Positions 56,988 to 64,000 of a stretch of 64,000 nucleotides of DNA are shown piece after piece. The DNA is taken from NCBI GenBank assembly GCA_019787685.1, contig JAHNUO010000026.1, positions 372,001 through 436,000 on the forward strand. The letters are read 5' to 3'. Numbering within the stretch: position 1 is the first letter of the stretch; each line of letters begins with the position of its first letter. The translations under genes and the position numbers were made by a program. The notes below the pieces were generated by a model. That model saw only the letters and a list, made by a program, of their open reading frames with translations. It was not told the origin of the DNA and ran no database searches. Source of the DNA: Chiua virens. Its lineage: Eukaryota; Basidiomycota; Agaricomycetes; Boletales; Boletaceae.

Positions 56988-59824
56988 ATGGACGTCGATA
57001 CCATCCAAACTGATCCAACTACTATCGATGATGTTGTTATGACGCCTTCTTCTTCCCGTGATCTTATCCAGGATGACGGCTCCAACGACAGTGATCATCG
57101 TCGAATAGATGAGGAGGTGCAACAGGTTCTGGCCAAACGACGGTCTGCAGAGTGGCGAGCGAACCCATCATTCGCAGATCTGGTGCAAGTGCTCAATGCC
57201 ATAATCGAGAAGGACCCTCGACTGGATCGTAAGTATGCCGACTATCAGAACCAAGTAGACCTCTTGGAGAAACACCCCTGGATGGAGTCTGAGATAGAGA
57301 CAGCTTGGAAAGAAAAGTCATACCGCAACATTCGCAGACTCGGTACGCATTAATCACGCCTGTATGTTATTATCTTCTAACTATCTGTAGCCATTCTTCA
57401 CCCCACTACAGTACGACGTAAGTTCAAGTTTCTCTGCCAGTGTGGACCTGTCCTTACGTGACATGCACAGAAAATCTTTCCCCGGAGCAACTCAGTGCAT
57501 TGAGGGGTGCCTTGAGTCGCCCTTTCCGAGGCGATGCCCTCAATGCATTTCTCAACTATCTCGAGGAAAATGGCAAGGCATTCAATGAATATCCACAGAA
57601 GTATTACGCCAAGTTTTGCTCCATAGTCCAGAGCTCTGGCTGTGGAAAGACGCGTCTAATGCTTGAGGTAAATCTCATCGTCGTGCCTGATATTGGAGTT
57701 GACACGTACGCTTCCATGCAGCTCGGAACAAAGAATGTTTTCGTACTATACATGAACATCCGATCCCCAGAAGACACCCAAGGATATCCTCCCCGGGATG
57801 ATATACCTGCAAACATTCTTACGGCACGTTACAACACTGAACAGGAGTACTCTATGCGATGTCGTGCATTTTTCGCTGCGGTCTTCAAAGTCCTTGGCAG
57901 GTTGCCGTGGACCCTCGATTGGTGTCACAAGATGCGTGACATCGGAAACATCGCTCGTACCGAGTTTTTTCTAGAGTTAGAAGATGTATTTGGCAAGGTG
58001 AGCACAGCGGATTTACGAAATAAATTTCATTGTCACATCGCTACTCGAAGGTCCTAAGAGCAATGTCTTCGTCTTCGTCCTCGCCCACCGAGATCATGAA
58101 GGAGTACTACGAGAAGATGGCGGCGGGACATACGAATGCCCTGTCGGCGAGGCAGAACACACCCATGGTGATTGCCCTTGATGAGGCTCACGTATTGCAT
58201 GAACACCGGATTTCCGGTTCCGGTTCAGCTCTGGCAACGGTGTTACTCCGAGTCATCAGAGAATATTCCGAGTTGCTGCGTCCGGTCTGGGTTGTGTTCG
58301 CATCAACCACGTCAAGAGCTGCACGCTATGCGACCCCTCAAATACTGTGTACGTGACACTGTTGGTTTATTGTGTTCTTCATTCGAGTGATTCCAGATCC
58401 CTCACAAAGGGTGGCTATAGAGGGACAACTACTTTTCCCGCCATTTACACAGCTTGGATGGGATCAGCATGTTCCATCACTCAACGATGCTCTGCAAGAC
58501 GATGTTGCGACTGGGGCACACATCATTAAATATGGTCGTCCATTGTGCGTACTCACTTCTGATCTTTGTATTTGCATCCGTTAATTATTCACAGATGGAT
58601 GTCACTGTCGGAAAACAGAAACACCTCACTCTCAGGCATCGTTGATTTAGCTGGACAGAAGCTGTGCGGAGTCGGAAGGGAGGCATTTAACCTAGGGGTC
58701 GACCAACAGGCTTTCGCCGTACTCGCTCAAAGGTTCGGTCTCGACATCACTTTTGGTCACCGTAACGCTGTTCGTTACGTCGAGGATCTGGTTGCAAGTC
58801 ATCTTCGTGTATGCATCAAGACTACCGAGGATCGAATTTGGAGCTACACCACCTATCCCTCAGAACCCATTCTATCGTGCGCTGCTGCCAACGTGTTACA
58901 CAGCGACGACAACTTGGTTTCCGCTTTAAACAATCTGGCAAAGATGGCCGGGAATAGTGTGATTAACGTCGGGGACATTGGGGAGCTAGTCAGCCGTTTT
59001 CTCTGGCTCTTGGCAAAGGATTTCTTTGTTCGCGAGCCCGAGAGGGTTGTTCGCGAGCCCAAGATGGTTGTTGTCGATACAAGGAAGCTCCTGGACTGTC
59101 ATCCGGTGCCAGTCACCGAATTCCTAGAGTTCTTTTTAGGGCCGCGAGTCTGGAACGCCGTTCCAGGAGCGAGGAAGGAGTTTGAGAATGCGTATATCAA
59201 CTTTTCCCACTGGGTTTCGATGGATTTCGATATCACACCGAGGGGGGAGCACGAGGAGCAACTGTCGTGAGTTACATGCATGGTGTCCGATCTGAAGGCG
59301 GTGCTGATCTCACCCATAGCATTGATGATTGGACTGCGAGCCACTGGGTACGAACAGGCGCTATCCAGTGTTGTCATCAGCAACCCGCGATTGACAAAGT
59401 GATTCCCATGTACTTCAAACCGGGTTTCAACCATCAGGGAATATCCCATATTTTGATTTCAGACAAGGCTCGAAACCGCTCTCAGCGTCCCAGTCTGGGC
59501 AAGATCAAGCGAGGCCATGAGGGTATTGCCCCTGGCTATCACGGTCTCCCCTATATCGCCGTGCTGCTCGACCTCGGTGTGACATCATCGAAATTGGAGG
59601 CCACGCTAGACCCTGGCAAGGATGGTGAAGACATGTGTTTCCGTATATATGCAGGTGGTCTTGATGAAAACACGTATCCGTTCCTTGAGGACCATGCCAA
59701 TCTCAGCAAAACTCTCAAGGACCTTTATACAAGACTCTCATCTCCAGGCCCGACGTATTTGGAGAAACTTGAGGACCGAGTGCAATTTGGCAGGTCTAGA
59801 GAAGCACGCTATATGAACGGTTGA
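56988..59824 (+). CDS. Crinkler-type P-loop NTPase with PD-(D/E)XK-like C-terminus, copy D (825 aa)
   Basis: Exons 56988-57342, 57391-57417, 57471-57667, 57722-57997, 58051-58348, 58397-58544, 58595-59266 and 59320-59824 join without a stop. This is the most diverged copy. It has 17 extra N-terminal residues from an upstream ATG that the other copies have lost by a short deletion, only one QG(D/Y) unit in exon 4, a few added residues in exon 5 (SSSSSP and the SGSGSAL region), and a seven-residue duplication in exon 7 (VREPERV/VREPKMV). Walker A, DEAH, GRPLW (exons 6/7) and the C-terminal motifs are intact. Despite more changes no frame is broken, which argues that the protein was under selection for at least part of its history. 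Confidence 0.82.
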
Positions 59825-60179
59825 GATGGATTCAAGTATAGTGATTATGTTAGTTCGAGCGATGAAAAGGTTTAAAGCAGGCAGGTTTGTAGTGTCCGAA
59901 CATGTCAGAGTACGATCGATTGAAGTCGTTTGACTTTGCGGAGCCAGTAAATAAACCATAGAGCTTATATGGACTCGTCAAATGGCGGGAATTGGGTTCC
60001 AGGTGGAGCTGCCAAGGAGGCGCCGCTTACAAATCGTTATGCAGAGTAGTAGTATATGACTCAGGCTATGTACGTGTGAAATAATCAGTAACCTTGCTGT
60101 TCACTGTGGAACAAATATTCCGCATCCCGGCGACTCGTGTCCTCTGTTCAACATGCGTAACATACGTTCAAACACTCAT

Positions 60180-60520
60180 TCAAAATCATTATCAAGCTCG
60201 TCGACGACATCTTGCAGCACTACCTCAAGAGGACGTGACTTCGGGTCGACATTCGTGGCACTGCGATCTTGTTTATCAGCCTCACTCTTTTCCCATGCGT
60301 GTGTGCGTCCATAACGGACTGGTAGATGTCCTCATCCGTCGTGTCAAAACTGTTGTACGTCTGTGTCCAAGTTGAGGAGCTCGGAAATGCTCATCCGGTG
60401 CGAGGGCTGAAGGATACCTGTCACCTCAAAGTTGTCTAGAGCGCTTTTGAGAAGGCTTTCAGACTCGGCAGCGGGGTCCGAGTCGTCGTGTGCTCTGGCA
60501 GTGACTAATAATGACGAGAC
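60180..60520 (-). pseudogene. Possible DDE transposase C-terminal remnant
   Basis: Within a 600-base stretch that separates gene D from its tail repeat, the minus strand reads ESESLLKSALDNFEVTGILQ then SISELLNLD. In a shifted frame it continues FDTTDEDIYQSVMDAH and later RPLEVVLQDVVDELDNDFE. The pattern (T/D)DE-IYQ-VMDA followed by an acidic, EAL-like end resembles the C-terminus of pogo/CENP-B-like transposases in basidiomycetes. This is from memory of the pattern and weak. No catalytic core is present. Confidence 0.3.
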
Positions 60521-60524
60521 AGTG

Positions 60525-61219
60525 AGAACTGGCCGTGAAGGCTCAGATAGAATCAATGATCCACCGCCAGCGATCTCGACCTACAACGCGTTCGTTAGTA
60601 TTACTTCGCGATTCCGATAGTCAAAGACATACCCAACCATGCCCACCTTGACGAAGACCCGTTTGGCCGCTGGTGTAGCCTTTGAATGCACGAGTATGTC
60701 TCTGTCAGCGCGATGCCAAAAGGTCACACACCGACACCTGGTCCAATAACACACTGATCACTGCCGACCGACTCGCTGTCAACGTCATCGGGATCCGCAT
60801 GGGCAGTTTGGCCGTCGTAGGGAGACTAAGCAACGCGATGATCGTGTGGCATAACAGACTGACCATTGGCAGTGGAACATGTGTCAATGAGAACGTCCGT
60901 ATCGCATCCGCTGCAAATGAGCACTCCCTACCTCATCCCGCTACTACATACTCCCCCGTTCCAGGGACGATTTCTCGTCTTGGTTCCAAGCCAACGCCAC
61001 TTACCACCAGGAATACCCCTTCCACCTCTGCTTTCGACATGCCGGCTCTCCTAATAACCCACCTAGTCAACAGTAAAGGACGAAAACATACGCATCACGC
61101 GACGCAATACCACCTCTTCCACCCCACACGCTGTCGCATACTCCAGGAGTATCGGTTATGAGGGAGTCGACTGTACATGAGCACAAGTCTTCGAAAATAG
61201 CTTATTTAGTCAAGTTTCG
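60525..61219 (+). repeat. Tail repeat of NTPase cassette D
   Basis: Begins GTGAGAACTGGCCGTGAAGG and ends TATTTAGTCAAGTTTCG at 61219, exactly where the cassette C tail also ends. It contains a segment (GGCAGTTTGGCCGTCGTAGG, near 60800) missing from the right arm of C and from A but present in the inverted left arm of C. Confidence 0.7.
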
Positions 61220-61487
61220 GATCTGCTATCGGGAGATCCCGTGACAAATTTTGTTCACGCATTTCCAAGCTAAGCTGGCGCAGCTTAACCCATAATAAGA
61301 GTGGAAACTTGAACCAGACTGGGGTATGTTCCGATCCAATCAAAACCTCATCAGTGGAGAAAGCTCCAACCCGGATCCTGACGGATGACAATAGGATTGC
61401 CATGTAAACGACAAGCATCTCATCAACCTTGGCGCGCGTGACTGTAGGCGCCCGGTCATATCACATGTGCACCACGCTCATTGGTCA

Positions 61488-63718
61488 CTACGAACCTCCG
61501 CTCATCTCTAGCAACGCTTCGATACTCTTCCCCAGGTCCCCGCCGTTCGCTTCGAGCACCCACTCACGCACCTCGGCATCCATGCTAGGGAATATTTGCG
61601 CAAGCGTACTCTGGGACGCCGCGCTTGCGTGTGCGTGTGCCCTGTCAATCTCGGCTTGTACCGCGGTCAAGTCGAGCGACGGCGTTGGCGTCCGGGATAT
61701 ATGTTGTCCCTGGGAAGGCGGTTGCAAATGTTGAGGGAACGGACTCGGAGAAGGTCCGGTTATGTATCGCCCATCTTGCCAGAGGGCAGATCCGGGTGCC
61801 TGGGGAACGCCAGGAATAGCTATTGCAGCTGGGGTCGGTTTCAATGTGCCCATGTCCTCCGCAGCCAGAGGCACCCCACCTGGGGTTGGCGGGGCAGGTG
61901 ATGGCCTGCGAACGCGGGGCTTATACGATGTCTGGATGGGCGATTGTGGTGCCTCTTGTCTCGTCTTGGATATGCTCCCCTCAGCCTGCCTAAATTTAGC
62001 AATCTGATCAGGGTGTGCCCAATGTTGTTCTGTTTGATTGTCTGACCCTTCCTGAGTCCGTTCTCTCGCAAGTTCAAATGGCGCAAATGGTCCTGGAAGA
62101 TATGTCATCTTCTCGTCGAACGCATCGCTGAAGATACGACTGATTGCACCAAGCGGCTTGGACACCGCGTCCCCAGTCTTTTGAAGCAGTCGGCGCGCAT
62201 CTTCACCTATACTCTGCGATTGAGAGGGAACGGACAATGTCAGTGGCTCAGCGGATTCTTCTCCTGCGTGGGGAGAGGGGAGGGAAGATCTGATAGAAGG
62301 TGCAAACGACGACGTGGACGACGTTGGGGAGGCAGGAGACGAGGGTGGTAGTGACTGTATGGCTAATTCCACGTTTCTTTGGAGTTGCTGTCAGAATGAG
62401 AAGCAAAAGTGGCAATTAAGAACGCCTCACCGCTCAAATTCTTGTTGAGTGATATTTGAAACAGACGTGTAGTCCATCGTCTCGATAAATTGAACGGCAC
62501 CCATCTACATCAGATCTGACTTGTAGACAAATTCAGGATTCGCCCGAATTATCCACTCACGAGACTTGACAAGTAATAGCCGGCCTCGCTCTGTAACTTT
62601 GCGGGATTCCGGAAGCGACTTATGAATCTGTTGGTCTGATGAGGATGTCGAGCTAGAAAGGGAGGACAAGCATACTCCACGTTAGAGAGGAGGTGGTCTG
62701 GGTTTGCTTTGAGGACGACAAAGATGAGAACAGGGACAAATGAATCTGCTCCTTCGTCTTTTCGCAAGTGACGGAGAAGACCTTGGTATTCGCATGGTCG
62801 TCGATCACTGCAAGGGGAGTGACATGACAAAATACTGACCGAATATGACCTTGCAGCAGTTGAGGATGCATATTAATTTGTCCCTTGGTGCCTTGTAATG
62901 GTTGACTTTACATAATTCTATGAGGGGGACAGTCAAGGCGAGGAAATGAATTTGATATGATAAGATAAAATACCTTGTTGGGCGAACTCGAGAAAGCCTG
63001 TGATACCAGGCTCTATACTCTCCAGCTCGGGAATGTCTAGATGAGAAGGTTTGATCCAATGGAACAGGCTGATTCTCTGTGCCAGGATGCGATCGCGTTC
63101 AAGATCGTCTGCGGTGACGGGGCGTGGAGGAGTTATGAGGATGAGAGAAGGAGTGAACGTGCTGGGGGATGGGGTGGATGAGAGCTGGCAGGACGAACGT
63201 GCAATGGGACGAACAAGTCGTAAAGCTTATTCATGACGAGCTTCTCCATGCCTTCCATGGCATTGTCGAATTCGATGTCAGAGACATTTCGCCACACGTC
63301 AGATTCTCTCATCTTTGCGGTGATGAACTGAAGAAACGGGAGGATTGAGCTGAATCAAGCGGTATCTGGCATGGTCATACATTCAAGAAATCGTTGATGA
63401 CTTTGACTTGATCGTTGACGGTAAACGTTCTCTTGGAGAAATTGCTGAGAAAGCTGGAAATGGAAGGTGGTTAGCGGTAGTGGTGACAAGCGAGAAAAAG
63501 ACTTGCGATCGAAGATACTTTGCGATGGGTTCCGCAGCACGGGACTTCATCTGATCGAGGAACGTCTGAAAGTCAAACTGGGGTTCCTTGTCCTTGGGAG
63601 GTGGGGTTGCAGATCGCGTTGTGGGGGCAGAGTGAGGGGGAGAAACGTTTGCTTGCGGTTGTGCGGCAAGGGACTCGAGAGGTAGTGACTTTGCAGAGTC
63701 CATGGATAGGGGACGCAT
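61488..63718 (-). CDS. VPS9: Rab5 guanine nucleotide exchange factor, VPS9 plus CUE domains
   Basis: Activates the Rab5/Vps21 GTPase for endosomal and vacuolar transport. The N-terminal Ser/Pro region is followed by FDFQTFLDQMKSRAAEPIAK, then FLSNFSKRTFTVNDQVKVIN of the helical bundle. The VPS9 core has EFDNAMEGMEKLVMNKLYDL, SLFHWIKPSHLDIPE, KLICILNCCKVIFG, FVPVLIFVVLKANPDHLLSN and RNPAKLQSEAGYYLSSL. The last exon (62372-61488, 294 codons) carries a long Pro/Ser linker and a C-terminal CUE ubiquitin-binding domain (TLAQIFPSMDAEVREWVLEA). Several short introns are required. The start at 63718 is the simplest choice, but an upstream start at 63788 with another intron is possible. Confidence 0.87.
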
Positions 63719-63919
63719 TCGAGGACGTACTACGGATGGAATGGAGAATGTCGATGGGGTGTACTGTGTTGGTCAACGAGGAGGTCATGACCCACGTGAT
63801 GAATCTAGTTTACCACGTGTAGTTACTCCGGACCTTGTTTTGCTCTTTTAATCCCCTTCTTCTGATAAGCTCCTCTCCCTCTCCCCCTGCTCACCCGAAC
63901 GTGTCCTCGTCGTCTCTAG
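63719..63919. promoter_or_regulatory. Divergent promoter at window end
   Basis: About 200 bases between two divergent starts. The right half is C/T-rich (CTCCTCTCCCTCTCCCCCTG) as in other expressed genes of this genome. Confidence 0.45.
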
Positions 63920-64000
63920 ATGGCGACATATCTCCCCGTCTTACTCGGCTCCGTAAATGCCATCCCAGACGACTCTGCCGTCCCTGACCTTCCCCGCGGT
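63920..64000 (+). CDS. Start of an unknown gene, cut by window end
   Basis: Open from an ATG in good context (TAGATGGCGACA) to the end of the window: MATYLPVLLGSVNAIPDDSA and a few more residues. Support is the preceding C/T-rich promoter and the G/C-rich third codon positions typical of genes here. Too short to identify. Confidence 0.5.
   Translation, partial: MATYLPVLLGSVNAIPDDSAVPDLPRG

Noticed and set aside
57440..57475. Apparent one-base frameshift in NTPase copy D relative to A-C
   Set aside because: The base lies inside a 53-54 base intron (GTRAGT...AG) present in all copies, so the spliced frame is unaffected.
1..64000. CRISPR array, tRNA or rRNA genes
   Set aside because: No regular short repeat-spacer array, no cloverleaf with A and B boxes and no rRNA-like sequence was noticed on reading; a tRNAscan run would be needed to exclude tRNAs fully.

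Overview
The window looks like the nuclear genome of a filamentous basidiomycete (Agaricomycetes). Genes carry many short introns of about 50-60 bases with GT...AG ends. The single-copy genes are fungal: cardiolipin synthase, HMG-CoA synthase, BCS1-type AAA ATPase, dolichyl-diphosphatase, pantoate-beta-alanine ligase, RNase P subunit RPP40 and a Rab5 GEF. The mobile DNA (a KDZ transposase and a chromodomain Ty3/gypsy element) is typical of mushroom-forming fungi and relatives. A Rhizoctonia-like host is plausible but is inference.

Layout: 1-2.3 kb cardiolipin synthase (partial) and a class 3 lipase. 3.6-11.8 kb is accessory DNA: a broken UDP-glycosyltransferase, repeat DNA, NTPase copy A, a broken MFS transporter and a broken ZW10 fragment. 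12.2-24.5 kb is ordinary housekeeping DNA (BTB protein, unknown protein, HMG-CoA synthase, BCS1-like, dolichyl-diphosphatase, PanC). 24.5-31.3 kb is a duplicated RPP40 fragment, repeat DNA and NTPase copy B. 32.4-38.4 kb holds an MFS transporter, an acidic unknown protein and the parent RPP40 gene. 39.4-61.2 kb is accessory again: NTPase copy C, a decayed KDZ transposase, a complete but inactivated gypsy element with both LTRs, and NTPase copy D. The end is a VPS9/CUE Rab5 exchange factor and the start of a divergent gene.

The main signal is a family of four long, intact, eight-exon genes (A and B on minus, C and D on plus) encoding about 800-residue proteins. Each has a Walker A/Walker B NTPase module, a GRPLW motif and a C-terminal domain resembling the nuclease-like end of Crinkler-type fungal proteins. 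All four share a compact promoter with a CCAAT box. All are followed by copies of the same downstream repeat, and B and C are flanked by that repeat in inverted orientation, so the genes look like cargo of an undescribed mobile cassette. Nearby transposons are full of CGA-to-TGA stops and CpG-type transitions, while the four NTPase genes keep every reading frame open.
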